From Isoetes taiwanensis (Eukaryota; Streptophyta; Lycopodiopsida; Isoetales; Isoetaceae): a DNA stretch of 64,000 nucleotides. The notes below the pieces were generated by a model. It was not told the DNA's origin and did no database searches. It worked only from the letters and a program-made list of their open reading frames with translations. Numbering within the stretch: position 1 is the first letter of the stretch; each line of letters starts with the position of its first letter. A program made the position numbers and the translations under genes. The stretch covers positions 4,290,230 through 4,354,229 of the forward strand of contig JAJEKV010000075.1 in the NCBI GenBank assembly GCA_021234155.1, written 5' to 3'. Below, piece by piece: positions 36,098 to 47,879 of this stretch.

Positions 36098-36611
36098 GGA
36101 GAGCTTGGGGGAGATGGGGGATAATCTTTTCAAAAAGGATGTTGGCCATGATCTAAGTTTGTTCTTCAGCAAACTTACTATGAATGAGTCAGATTTGTGC
36201 AAGAGGACAAATTTACCTGGAATATTCTGCAGAGAAGTGGTTCAGATGTATTGTATGTTCGACTTCCTATCAATGTACTACTACTACATGTCAAGGGAGC
36301 AGTTTTCAAGATTCAGGGAGCAGTACTACACACACAGATTATTGGCAGACTTATATGGCTCTTTGCTTTGCTTAAGTGAGGCTGATCTCTCTTGCTTTGA
36401 TGAAGTTGTTGAGAAGACTGATGACTCCTATTCTTTTGTATCTGATGCTACTTTCCACTCTTACTTTAACTCCAAGCTTGACTCCATGTGCCTTTAAACT
36501 GTCCACTTACCTAGCCTTGATCAATACTCCTTGCTTCTTTTTCTATCCTGCCTGGCCATCAATTGCTCAAATTTACCTCCTAATCTGGCTCGGATTTTGG
36601 TTGCTTTTTAT
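36098..36611 (+). other. 3' tail of the LINE
   Basis: Follows ORF2, with a pyrimidine-rich end (CTCCTAATCTGGCTCGG, TTGCTTTTTATAG). The first short frames (FTWNILQRSGSDVLYVRLPI) have no known match. No poly(A) tail or target duplication was identified, so the boundary to the next repeat is approximate. Confidence 0.4.
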
Positions 36612-37090
36612 AGGTGCTGACAAGGTAAGGACGAAGATGACGGAGACAAAGCTGACAACCAGGGAGATAAAGATGACGGAGATGTCCAAGGTTTAGATGA
36701 GCTTGATGCGGAACAAATAGTGGAGAATCTGAGATTGGGGTGAGTTCACTTTGCTCTCGGAGGGCTTCTCGATTCGCGAGTCGAGGAACCCTCCGAGTCT
36801 TTAACTTTTTCCTTTCTCGACTCGTGAGTCGAGAACCTCGTAGCGTAATTGACGTCTTTCATCATTCCAGGGACATCAAGCGCAACCAATCCAGATCATT
36901 ATCATTATCACAGGGATCTGCTGGCGATTCAATTTCACAGGAGGATACTGCATCCAAAAAAGGCAGTCAAGAACAAGATACTGCGACCACCAAGAAAGGA
37001 CCTGAAAGAATAATGAAAGTCGTATTTAATTAAAGTGGGACAAATCTTGAATTTTGGGACTCGGACTGAAAATGGGACTCACACACCATA
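36612..37090 (+). pseudogene. Partial copy of the 43.6-49.9 kb gene family
   Basis: Aligns in order with 46790-47160: an acidic repetitive exon (DEDDGDKADNQGDKDDGDVQ-like), a donor GGTGAGTT near 36738, an intron of about 130 bp with two TCGA palindromes, an acceptor CATTCCAG near 36869, and a following Ser/Lys-rich exon. The tail has TAATTAAAGTGGGA, shared inverted in order with 985-1000 and 49105-49120. Intron position and content are conserved between copies, so this is a segmental or DNA-level copy rather than a processed one. Confidence 0.6.
36756..36835. repeat. Two TCGA-type palindromes in an intron
   Basis: 36756-36797 is an extended hairpin: CTCGGAGGG pairs with CCCTCCGAG around TTCTCGATTCGCGAGTCGAG. 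36814-36835 is TTCTCGACTCGTGAGTCGAG plus AA. Both lie inside the intron-like segment of the gene copy. Confidence 0.8.
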
Positions 37091-37249
37091 AAAGAAATTT
37101 CTGAATTGATTGCTTGAATAGAATTACACATGACACACATAGAATTGGGTTACTTGTTTTCCTCATAAATTTTACAAACCACTAGTTGAGAAAGTTTTCA
37201 AACTTCTCAATATTATGCACCCTCATACAATGATATAGCATGGAGGTTG

Positions 37250-40130
37250 CTCATGGCCTTGTCCATCTCCTTTCTTGGGATCTTGTGTGTGTTGTCTTTG
37301 CAATGTGAGAACTTGGATATGACCATACCACACACTCCACCAATTCCCTCCTTTGAGGGTCAAAGATAATTTGGCCTCCACTTCTTCTCCCCAAAGAAAT
37401 GGTGTATTGCTCCTTCAAGTTGCCCTTCTTGTGCCTCCCAATGGGCTCCCAATATTGAATTTGGAATCCAGGACGCAACTCCTCTCCATCGGGCATAGTG
37501 GTGGTCACATCGAGGAGAGTGCCACCCCAACCATATTGGACCGATCCTCATCATCGGGCCTTACTAGCACAAAGTATCCTTCCTTGATGTCCTCAAAGGG
37601 ATCCCACTTTCGTGAAGATCAAACCACTTCGGCTTTGAGGCCTTACTTCCCACAAACCACTTGGGACCCAAGTGAGCATTCTTAGACGTGCTTGCACCTT
37701 GAGAACCCTCCCATCTTGACTCGGCAGAACCCGCCTCTTAGCTCCCCTCCACATGGCTGTTCGGGTTTCTAAGCATGTTACAACTTTCTCCCAAAGATTT
37801 GATTAGGGAGTCCATTTGATTTTTTCTTAAGAGTGGAGGTGTGCTTTCCATTTCAACATCATCCCGATCGCGTTATGTAATCCTTGATGCCCTTCACCAG
37901 TTGGCTAGAGTCTTTGACCTCCTTGAAGGGAGGTAGTGGTTTTGGCTGCCCTTTAGGAATGAGAACTTCACCAAAGAACACCCTTTGCCACAACTTCGAT
38001 ACCTTGTACAGGCATCCACAACTTGTCACCTGGTCTCCACTTATATTGCATGATTGGTATTCCATCCCTAACCCAAAACTTGAATTGAAGTGGCTTTGTG
38101 TGTCCTCATTAACCGTCCTTGCCATCTAGCAAGTATCCTTCTACAAATGATTTCCAATCTGCAACCTCATCCATCAAGAAAGCCATTGGGTTGGGGTCAA
38201 TGCGGCTCTCAAACACATCCATTAGTTCAGGAGAGTGGTCACGTTTTCTCTCTTGAGCTTGGTGGAGAAAGTTCCAAAGAATCCATCAATATCATCATGC
38301 GTATGCCCAACCATCATGAATCCCACTTTCACAACTTTGAATACTCCCACTACCAAGTATGACATTGCCCCAAACATCCATCTATTCTTGTTTTCTTTCC
38401 AACGGTTGTCCAACTCAACACATAGCTCCTCGGGCAAAGATTTCTCTAGTAAGGGGAAATCATCCCAAGTCCTCCTTGATTCACTAGCACCTTGGATGTG
38501 AGCTTTTTATCCGCCTTTGGTAACAAAGCGGTTGATCATCCATCAAAGCCTCAAAATGGGTGCTTGAAGGGGAATACCTCCTCCCTTCTATCGATCCTTT
38601 CTCTAGTGTTCTCAAGCACTTGAAAATAGAGCTCACATGGAAGTTTGGATCATCTCTCCATAGATCAAGCACAAAATGACCATATGTTCCAGTTCCATGA
38701 CCATGTGTTAATACACCCGCCAGACTTACTTTCATCTGAAAAGCGTTTTGACAACGCTTTGGGTAAAGGATCTAGCTTTGGCAAGAAAGTCTTGTGTTGG
38801 TCCATCTTATCATGAATTATATACAAAAATTTGTCCGGCCGCATCTCGTAAAAATGTTCTCCAACGCCAATACAACTCGCTTCACATGATATTTGGTCTC
38901 TTTGGTGATCTGCAAATTGCTCCCTAATTGCCATTCTTTCTTTCTCTATTGCAGTTGATGCAAGTGTATCCTTGAGTTGAATGCAAATGTTGCACTTTGA
39001 GAATGGCATGTGTTGTAGGACACTCACGTCCGAGAAGTGAGTGCTCCATAACTTGCTGAAATGTGATTGAGAAAGAGGCCTACCTCCAGTAGTTTCTAGG
39101 ATGGAGTTGACCTCCTTAAGGCACTCCTTTTGGATATAGTGTTGTGGCAACATTCTTTGCACCACTTTCGCACACCGTGCTCGTTCACCTTCGACTTGTG
39201 GGGCATAGATTGAGACATGTATCTCACAAAGCTCTCGAGACCTGCAATGGCCTTTAGAGTATTTGCTCTAGGTTTCAAAGTGAGTGCATTACCATGTTGG
39301 AACAAAGTGTGCCCTTTTCTAACCTGCTCGCTCCCAAGATCGTAAAATGAAGACTTGCTCACCCCAAGAATCCATCTCAATGCTCTCATACATACCTTCA
39401 TTCCCCTCAATTGATATAGCGGCCGATCCCCGTGTTTTCATCATAGCTGGAATTCCTACACAAGGAGTAAATGAAATTAATCCTATCTTTTTGAAGTCGC
39501 CCAATGTATTGGGACCTTATCTCGCACGAGGTCATCCACATTGTAATGCACCGTGCAATCTAGGTTGCAACACTCTTGTCCCCTAATTGCCTCCAGTTTT
39601 CTTTGGTTGGTGCCATACTTTCCATCCTTTCTAAATATTTGTCACTTCTAGGCCTCTTGGGCACCTTTTGGCTGCCTTTTTATGAAAGACATAAGCGTCT
39701 CTTCCTTGTGATCAAAGGATGCTCATCGACCACCAAATCTTCCACATGGCCTTGGGTGGGCCTTGGGGTGTGTAGTTCAAGAGGGCATTCTAGAGTATCA
39801 CCATTCTTGTGTGTAATAAATCTAATTGGCCATCTCAACTCGAGCTTGGGACTCCAAAGACCACGAGCACACAATGCAATCACTAGAGCTTCCCGGGACA
39901 TGATAGTATCAACTTCGATAAGAAGCTTCACAATGCCAACTCCAAGATGTTCATCTCCCGGCCCTCTCATCATTCACACTATCAAATGGATCAACTGCAG
40001 CTTATTATGCCCCTCTGCAAATACCATCCTCCGTTGCAAGGGTGCAACAAAAGGCAACCCATCCTCCTCCATTGGAGCCTAGGGCAATGGCCTCCTTTGG
40101 ACTTCCCCTCGCTCCATTTTACTCATCTCA
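37250..40130 (-). pseudogene. Decayed DUF7869-like gene
   Basis: On the complement, consecutive pieces in shifting frames give one protein order: LGVSKSSFYDL (39410-39096), CNICIQLKDTL and IIHDKMDQHKTFLP (39165-38665), LTHGHGTGTYGHFVLDLW (38735-38484), then ELDNRWKENKNRWMFG and MMVGHTHDDIDGFFGTFS (38437-38222), followed by Lys-rich fragments to 37250. The LDN-(x)3-ENKN and VGHTH(D/E)DID blocks are typical of DUF7869-type proteins, which are abundant in bryophytes and ferns and probably transposon-linked. Several frameshifts make it non-functional. Upstream fragments to 39973 (MMRGPGDEHLGVG) may be its N-terminal part. Confidence 0.6.
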
Positions 40131-40149
40131 CATGCTCCCCGAATGAAAA

Positions 40150-40410
40150 GCTCACATTAAAACCATATAGCCCCAAACACCACAAATATGACCATATGAA
40201 CCATATAAAACCATACAAACATATTAAATATAACCATATTAAATCATACAACCATATTAACTAAAATCATATAACCATATTAAAGGATACAACCACACTC
40301 ATTCTAAACCATATGTGAACATTGTAACCATATATACCATTGATACTATTCAACCATTGAAACCTTATTAAATACATAAGACAACATATATAAACATATA
40401 ACTAACCCTT
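40150..40410. repeat. AT-rich CCATAT micro-repeat tract
   Basis: About 250 bp built from variants of AACCATATTAAA and ACCATATAAAACCATA. Simple degenerate tandem repeat; no coding. Confidence 0.8.
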
Positions 40411-40419
40411 TCATATCTT

Positions 40420-41200
40420 TGGCATGGCCACGCGGGCGCCTTCGAGGCTCAAACCGCGGGCCACGTCAAGAATCCGCCCGCCACGTCATGGAGGGCATGG
40501 CCCTGCGTGGATGTATATTATTGCACTTTTACGAGGGTTAGGGTGCAGCCCCGGTAACGCGCACCCTCTTCCTCTCCCCACCATTCTTCCTCCCCTGCTT
40601 TTCTACGACCAGTCTTGACTCCTGTTTCCCAGAGCTTCAAATCAGGCGATCGATCAAACCGAGCGATTCCAGCGCCATCTTATGGCAAAATGCAATTGGT
40701 CGACTCGGGGCAGCTTCCAGCGCCCGAAGTTCTCGCAGCCGGTTCATTGTTGGAGCGGGCGTTACTGCTGAGAGAAGAAAGTGAGGCCCTTTTGTCTTTG
40801 CTTTTAGTTTTCGTAAGTCTTTTAGTGCATTTTTCTTATATTACATTTGTTAGAGGCTCTTATTAATCCACGATACAATTTACAAAATTACAAATCCTTA
40901 TTCACGCTTTGTCAACGACTATACCCACATGGAATCGAAGTCGGAAGCCTCCTCCTCATCCAGCAAATCTTCCAGGTATGTTTTTGTAATATCATACCCT
41001 TTTTTAATCTCATTTTTCTGTACTGTTCTCCACTTTTCTCTGTACTGTTCTCCACTTTTCTCTGTTTTCTCATTAATCTTAATAATCTTTGTATTGTTTT
41101 CGTTTTTGTTATCTTTTTTTCTTGCTTGTGGTTGAATTGAATACATTGTACATGCACAAGTGAGAATAGTGGTTATAGTAGCAAGCAACCGTAGAGAGAA
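40420..41200 (+). other. GC-rich start region with a possible first exon
   Basis: After the AT-rich tract the base composition turns GC- and CpG-rich. An ATG at 40690 opens MQLVDSGQLPAPEVLAAGS and runs 41 codons to 40812, directly before a strong donor GTAAGT. A second open piece at 40929-40976 (MESKSEASSSSSKSSR) ends before GTATGT. These may be first exons of the broken gene family that follows; I recognise no domain. A 22-bp unit TCTGTACTGTTCTCCAC-TTTTC is repeated in tandem at 41017-41038 and 41039-41060. Confidence 0.35.
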
Positions 41201-41414
41201 ATCATCGGGAGACGGGTGTTAGGAAGTAAGTTAATGCTGAGAGCATTAAAAAAAAAACTAGGGAATGTCTTTCTCGGCAAGAATTCAGAATAGAATTGCT
41301 TCACAGAATCTCCATTTCTAACTCACAAAGAAATCCCGCTGCGGGAGACATGCGTAGGAGTGGCGAGTTGAGAATACTTCAAATTGCCAGCAATCAAGGA
41401 AGTCACGGGCCTTC

Positions 41415-41458
41415 TTCTCCACTTCGCGAGTCGAGAACTTCTCGACTTCGCTGAGAAG
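41415..41458. repeat. Two adjacent TCGA-type palindromes
   Basis: TTCTCCACTTCGCGAGTCGA (GAA follows) and CTTCTCGACTTCGCTGAGAA (G follows), back to back. Confidence 0.7.
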
Positions 41459-41689
41459 AGGGAGTGTACACTTTCGGGCTATTGGCGGGTTGAGGGATTC
41501 GACTTCATGATTCTTTAGAACTTAAATTCTCACCTCGTGACTACCCCAATGTCTTCACATTCTTTAGAACCTGCTCCTTCGACCTTCTGGGCTGGCGCAG
41601 GACCGAGAATGTGACCACCGAGCTGCCAATGGCTCTTTGTCGCGAAAACGCAGTGCCTCCACCGGTCTGAGCCACTCTCCTTGAACCAT

Positions 41690-42690
41690 GCTCGCTGGAA
41701 TATTTTGACCGCGAGGGGCAACCCACTCCCCGTGGAGTCGAAGGCTCTCCCAATCACGCGACAACCATCTGGCGGCGCTTTCTGGAAACTTCGATTGAGT
41801 CGCCAGCGAGCTCTAGTTTCATGCGGTGGAGTCTTTCGGGGCCGATCTCAACCACTCTCCTTCATCTTCCTCGGACATTCGCGAGAAGGAAGTGGTTTTT
41901 TGTCTAGCGGGCATCCAACAACCCAATTCTCACATTATTGTGAAAGTGTTGGCCTCTACCCAATCAAGGCCGTCTCCTTCGAACCATCTTAGCGAATATT
42001 GCGAAGGGATGGGCGGTGGAGTGGAAATTCGGCTGACACTAACCACCGAAGTTAACACGGCTGCTTTCACCGACTGGTAGTCGAGAAAACGAACTGAAGT
42101 GCCTCTAGGTAGCTGCCGGTGATTAAACCACTCTCCTTCTATCTTCCCGCCGGACATTGCGAGGAAGTGTTTTTTTCTTGTCTGCCAGACCTTCTGCTTT
42201 AACCAATTCTCTTATTATTGTGGTCGCAGACGCATGCATTCCGCGTTGCTTGTTTGATGCATTCTCGGTTCATGATCGGAAACGCCTTTACCTAACCGCC
42301 ATGTGTACTAACCGGATTCTGGATGGCTGGCGCATTCTCGACGCGAAGTAGAAATCGCCAAACAGAGTTAAGCGATCTCGACGCCGTCGAGAATCCTTAG
42401 CCAGCCAATTCTCACATGTTCGTAGCATATTCGACCGGTCGAGTCACTCTCGCCGAACCATCTTCGTCAATAGTGCGAAGGAGGGGCTCGGTTGGAGTGG
42501 AGGCCTCTGGCACCAACCCGCTGGGAAACCCGCGAGGAAGCCAAGGCTTGCATTCTTTACAAGTCTTGCACTTTCCTATTCTCTGTTTTTAGTCCCAAAG
42601 TGCCTCTAGCACATGCGAAAGCCACTCCTTCAACCATCTTCCTCGAATATTGCGAAGAGGAGTGGTTGGGGCAGTGGAAGGCCCCTCCCG
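41690..42690. repeat. Degenerate hairpin repeats with CCACTC...GAGTGG arms
   Basis: About six diverged units (near 41690, 41860, 41980, 42125, 42455 and 42630) share CCATCTTCCTCGAATATTGCG-like cores flanked by CCACTCTCCTTC on the left and GAAG(G/A)GAGTGG on the right, so each can fold on itself. No coding frame crosses them intact. Confidence 0.55.
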
Positions 42691-42699
42691 ACTAACTAC

Positions 42700-43600
42700 A
42701 AGAGGATGCATTTGAACCGCATCTCCGGCCTTAGTCTAGCGATCTATGTACAACATTCCAAGTAAAAAATCCATGGAAAAGCAGACCTAAAAGCGGGCCG
42801 TTCTTTACCCGATCCAATGTTTCCTTGCGAGCATCTATCAACCTAGAGAGTAAATCATCTCACCGAGGAAAATTTTGAAAATCTTTGGACAAGGAAACAT
42901 GAATCCGTCGAGCTTATCGGCCCATTCCATTATTTAAACACATACGGCATGTTCTACAAAAGCGAAATAACATAGGCATCTCTCAAACTCACCTCTTCAC
43001 GCGGTAATTCCTTGGGGCCTGTATCCGCGGATCCCAGCGGCCTCACGAGTCTTTTGCTTCTTACGTGGGTCTCTTCAAAGTGTATTCGCATCTATTACTC
43101 GTATCGCTGCGATTCTCGTATCCCCTTTCCATGGCACCGCGGTGTGGGATTCGGTGTCTGGCGACTCCTCTCTCACGCTTCCTACCTTGGCTCCTGTCAT
43201 CGATCAATTCAAGCATTTTGCAATAGGGCCGGCGGTCGGGGAAAAACACACATATGCAAAGTGTTGCTGCGACTGCAAATTCAGTGGCGCCATTCGGCTC
43301 CATTCGGTGATCCTCGGCCGACCTCGGGTCCCAATCGTGAGGGAAAGTAAATACACGCTCCACTCACTTAGTCCTTGATGTGATTCAATTTGAAATAGTG
43401 TTTGGGCGGGCTAAAGCCGACCGTCTTTGTACCCTTAGCCAGCTTTTCATAAATGATTGCATGTCCTTAACTTCAAATTAAAGAACGCCCGATCTTTTTA
43501 CATGCGGTCCTAAAACTCACAGCGGAGGAAACTTAATTTCTGAGTACGTCCGGCGGATGAGAGGCATATAAAATGACTCCGTCCAAGCGAAGGGAGGATG
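42700..43600. other. No gene confirmed
   Basis: CpG-rich sequence with short open frames on both strands (for example 43012-43350) but no recognised motif. It probably belongs to the decayed gene family on either side. Confidence 0.35.
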
Positions 43601-44877
43601 CTTACGCGGCGGCAACAAGAAAGAAGACAAACACCCGGTGAGAACTCGAGGTTTTCTTTTTGTGAATACCTTAAGCGTCCATCGTTCTTCTTGCGGCATT
43701 CACCTCGGACTCAGCGGTGATCAGCGGCGAACTCCATTCTTAAATCATCGAGGGGTTTGGAAACGAGCTGAAACGGTGGCCGGATTCTTGGTGGTATGTG
43801 AGGAGTATCGACAAGTGGGAAGGAAGAAAGATCGTTTCTACACCAAAGGGACAAGAAGAGAGCTCAGGAGACAAGTACAAAGAAAATGGGTGTTGTGCTC
43901 TCGTCTAGCGCCTTGGTCGAAGCATTTAACACTACATGTAATAGAGAATTTGCCGGGAAAGAGTAAGTTCTATCGCACCAAAAATTGGCGGTTTCAAATT
44001 ATTCTCACTCTTCCATGAGCAAGGCTAAGAAGGCGAAAAAAAGGCCGGCGCCTTTAAATTGTCGAACCTTGGGTGGAAGGATCCGGAAGGGATGAAGGGA
44101 GGCGGAACCCCTAACATCCGGGGAGCTTGGTATGGAGATTTCGAGTCGGGGAAAAACTGTTCAATACGGGGGAGCTTCACTTCTCTTGCTGAAGAAGACT
44201 CTACAACACTGCGTTGGGGAATGTTGTAGTTCATACACAAAAAGTCCACCAAAACAAAGATGGGGATGATGACACTACGGGGAGGAGCCGGATGACGAAG
44301 GAGACGAAGATATGGTCGACTCCCCAAACCTCGATCAGGATGATGGGATCGAGATTTCAGAGAGGGAGCCTGAAAAATGGAGCCGCTAGCTTCGGTATTA
44401 TCCGTTAGGGAATATCCACTGAAAAGCTGCTGGACATTAGACGGCTGAAGGTTTGCGGGGGAGATGCCGTCTTGTTCAACCCAACCGGAATTTAATCCAA
44501 AGACACATGCTGGAGATTCTGAACCTGGTGGTGCGACATCCAGATTCAGATCCAATGCTGCGGATGTCATACCTTTATGGTCGGCAGGTGAGTTGTTCAG
44601 CTGGAAGTCTGAGGAAGATCTGAAGGGAAAAGACGTCCGGTTCTGGGTTGTAGACGGTCAGCATTCAGTTAGGGCGGCTCAAGTATTGCAGACGGAGAAG
44701 GAGGTGCCGCAAAGGATCAAGGATAGATATGCCAAGCGAGAGTGCAGAGTTCTTTCGGAGACGCCCGACAACGAACTGGCGGCATTAGCCACTGCGAGAA
44801 CAATAGCGGCGGTGCCAGCTCGTATGGTAAATAACTCTCTACGAGATCTTTCCATTCTCATTCGAGTCGAAGCCCCA

Positions 44878-45230
44878 CCATCTAACATTTGCGATTATCA
44901 GCGGGGTTTTCGACCCTCGCGAGTCGGCCCGGAGAAACCGCAGAAAATCAAAGGATGTGGGCTTTCTGACTTCGCGAGTCGAGAAACCACTAACCCGATA
45001 AAAAGAAAAATAGACGTGAATGGGACTTTCATTCGCTGAGTCGAAAACCCCGCCATCCCAACATTTGCCGATTATCAGCGGGGTTTCTCGACTTCGCGAG
45101 TCGAAAGGCGGTATCTGAAAAAATCAAAGGATCGCGAGCTTTCTCGACTTCGAGTCGAGAAAACCTAAGTAAAAAGAAAATTAGACATTCAAGGGACTTT
45201 CTCGACTCGCGAGTCGAGAAAACCCGGGGC
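44878..45230. repeat. Tandem duplication of 178 bp, three palindromes per unit
   Basis: Units start near 44878 and 45054 with CATTTGC-GATTATCAGCGGGG. Palindromes lie at 44907-44930, 44963-44986 and 45025-45048 in unit 1, and 45083-45106, 45140-45162 and 45198-45221 in unit 2. The last is a perfect 24-bp palindrome with core CTCGACTCGCGAGTCGAG and TTT/AAA ends. Confidence 0.85.
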
Positions 45231-46888
45231 TACATTTTACTGTTTATTCCTGGGTGTTTGTAGATACTTTCATGCTCTGACATTGGTACATTGTCTGAAT
45301 GCAGCCCTTATCCTGACCAGATCATACACGCTAGGCAACAACAGTGGAAAGCATTGGGTTGTCCTCGGTGTCCTAAAGGAAACAGGGCTCCCTGGATAAG
45401 TGGAAGACCTTTGAGAAACTATGCAGATATGTTCTTTGGAGGGACGAGGAAGATGACGAGGGAGAGGAAGAAGAGGAGAAGAAGAAGAGAACACCAAGGA
45501 AAGGCAGGGAGTCTCTCTCAGACCAATACGACCTCATTCTTAGCACTGAGGCGGTCTGGGAGAAATGGACTGAAATATGGGCTCAATGGACAAGAGGCAA
45601 GGCGAAGGACAGCAATGGAGAATTTCAAAGCGGCCCGACCCCAAGTTGTTTGACAAGCGGTTCAGAAGGGATATCTGAGGGCCTCACCCGGACAAAAAAA
45701 AAACGCTTGACCTACAAGGCAAAATCTTGAGGGAACAATCCTGGCGAGGAAGACCAGGGAGTTCTAAATTGCGGGGCCGCAAAGATTATGCCACAGCCCT
45801 AAAGCGGCGTCGTTAGAAGAAGGCATCAATGGGTTACGCAACGTTGCATCTAATGAATACCATGAATTTGATTATTACAAGGAAAAGGCTGCCCTTGATG
45901 AGGAAGACATGAAGGAATTGAACCGTCTATGTCAACCCTACATCAACACCAAGCTGAAGCTGCAGCGTCAAAACCCTTCCTTTCCCACGAACGTGCTATG
46001 GCAATTCGAAAAGGAAGCTTGGATTCGGGGTGGTCCCATTTAAAATGCGTATTGATAGCTCCCCCATTTCTGGTTACTTTGGGACACAAGGGGATTTGGT
46101 GGTGCAGAACGGCACTGGACCGGTGGCACTATTTGCCATCAATATGATCAAGACCCCACCCTTTTTTATGACAAAGCCGACATAGAGCGGTGGTACAAGG
46201 CGTGTTCGACATGACCGACCGGATACTTTCGGTTTCCTTGTCTTTTGCATGCGGGCAATCAAACAACTTGTCTCCCAATGGGCACTGATATTAACTTCAC
46301 CAACAAGATCATGCACTCCATATCTGAACTTGATCATGAGTGCGGACTTGGCTTGTCGAAGGCACCAAGCTTTGCCAACATAGTTTTGGTTTTGATTTCA
46401 AGATCGGCGGTCGACCGGATAAGTGGTGGTCTAGCGAGCATCATTATCTCGACAAGTTCATGATCTCTCAAGAGCGGATGGAACCACGGAAGGGGGCAGG
46501 TTTATGGAGGATGTTCCATCGATGGACAAGGTCAGCAAGGATGGTGCGGCCAGGTCCTATACATAGAATTCTATCCGGCCAAGAGTTATCAAGTACTTCA
46601 TAACCGGCAGTCGGGAAGATCAAATTGTATGCGAGTGGTACATGAATGGCCTGTTCTCTCGGGGGGCTATCTTTGTTTGGAATGAAACCTATATCCTTTG
46701 GAAATAAGGACATGGTTGAAACCATTCGTCATACTTGGATGCCGCTTCATGAGCATTTCAAGGGAGGAAGACAAATGGAAGCGATAAAAGGCGGCGGGGA
46801 CGAGGGAGACAAACCCAGACGGAGGCGAGGATGTCAAGGATTGGACCGTAATGTTGCGAAAACATTATTGAAAAAACCTCGAGATTGA

Positions 46889-47028
46889 GGTGAGTTTACT
46901 TTTGTTTCATCGGTTTTTCTCGACTCGCGAGTCGAAAAAAACTCGTTTTCCTTTCAATACCTTTTCTTGTCATTCTCGACTCATGAGTCGAAAAACTCGC
47001 TTCCTTTTCGGACGGTTGTCATCATTTC
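46889..47028 (+). other. Intron-like segment with two palindromes
   Basis: Starts GGTGAGTT and ends CATTTCAG, equivalent to 36738-36869. It holds TCGA palindromes at 46914-46940 (core CTCGACTCGCGAGTCGA) and 46973-46995 (core CTCGACTCATGAGTCGA, where both centre bases have changed and symmetry is kept). Confidence 0.6.
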
Positions 47029-47879
47029 AGAAATTCGAGCTCAACGAGTCCGGATCATTGTCAATGGATTCCAACGTTCACGTCATGAGGAGAATGAGAA
47101 TGAAAATCGAGCAAGACAACGCTCCGCGGCCGAAAAGAACACGAAAAGTTAATGATCCCGCATTTGGATCCCGATGAACCGGAAATATGGTGGGCCAAAA
47201 TCCAATCGGGATCCAAATTTGTCCCACCAAGCTTGTAATATTTTGACGTCAATGGAGTATTAGCTGCGGTATACCACGACAAAAGACGCGTCCCGAGATT
47301 AACACCTCGCGGATCCCAAAGAAAACAGAGCATAAAATAGTGTATCCGAGGGCCCGAGCTAAGGAAATTATTGAATGGTGCCCGCACGAGGATTGAAGTG
47401 GGCATATGGTCTTGTATGGCAAAGAAAAAATATTGTCAATGTTCTTGGTGTTCTCGGCATTTCAGTTTTGAAGTTCAAGTTCGTTTGGGGAAACGAAAGG
47501 GTCGAGCATGTGAAGGACCTCGATCCAAACCATCACAAAGGGGAAGCCTATAATGGTGAAAAGGGGGGCCGTTGTTTATGAGCAATTCCGTGGACTTTGG
47601 CAAACACAACACGCTGATCATAGACGACTCACCTACAAGTGCTATCATAACGCAAAAAAATACAATCATTGCTAAGCCATATCGACCAAGAATATGAGAC
47701 GATAGGTGGTTGTCCTTCTGGACTCGGCCTGTCTTGGCGGAATCCCTCTTTGCCATTCTTGTCGCCGATGTGCTTACGAACTATCCGAGCCTCACGGAAC
47801 CCGATCCGAGAGCAAGCCGATCATGAAAGCTATGGACGACAAATACTTTGGTGAACAAGAAGAGTGACCCACGCCAGAT

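Noticed and set aside
40919-41188. Minus frames rich in Lys/Glu/Asn at 40.9-41.2 kb
   Set aside because: Mirror of a pyrimidine-rich stretch with a 22-bp tandem repeat; no motif and no support.
42700-42730. tRNA gene on the minus strand (GGTTCAAATGCATCC)
   Set aside because: The T-arm-like text does not pair into a stem, and no D-arm, anticodon arm or acceptor fits around it.
44025-44570. 181-codon minus-strand frame (LDLNLDVAPPGSESP...) in the 44-kb locus
   Set aside because: The plus strand of the same stretch carries the DGQH-containing frame; the minus frame has no recognisable domain and no splice context.
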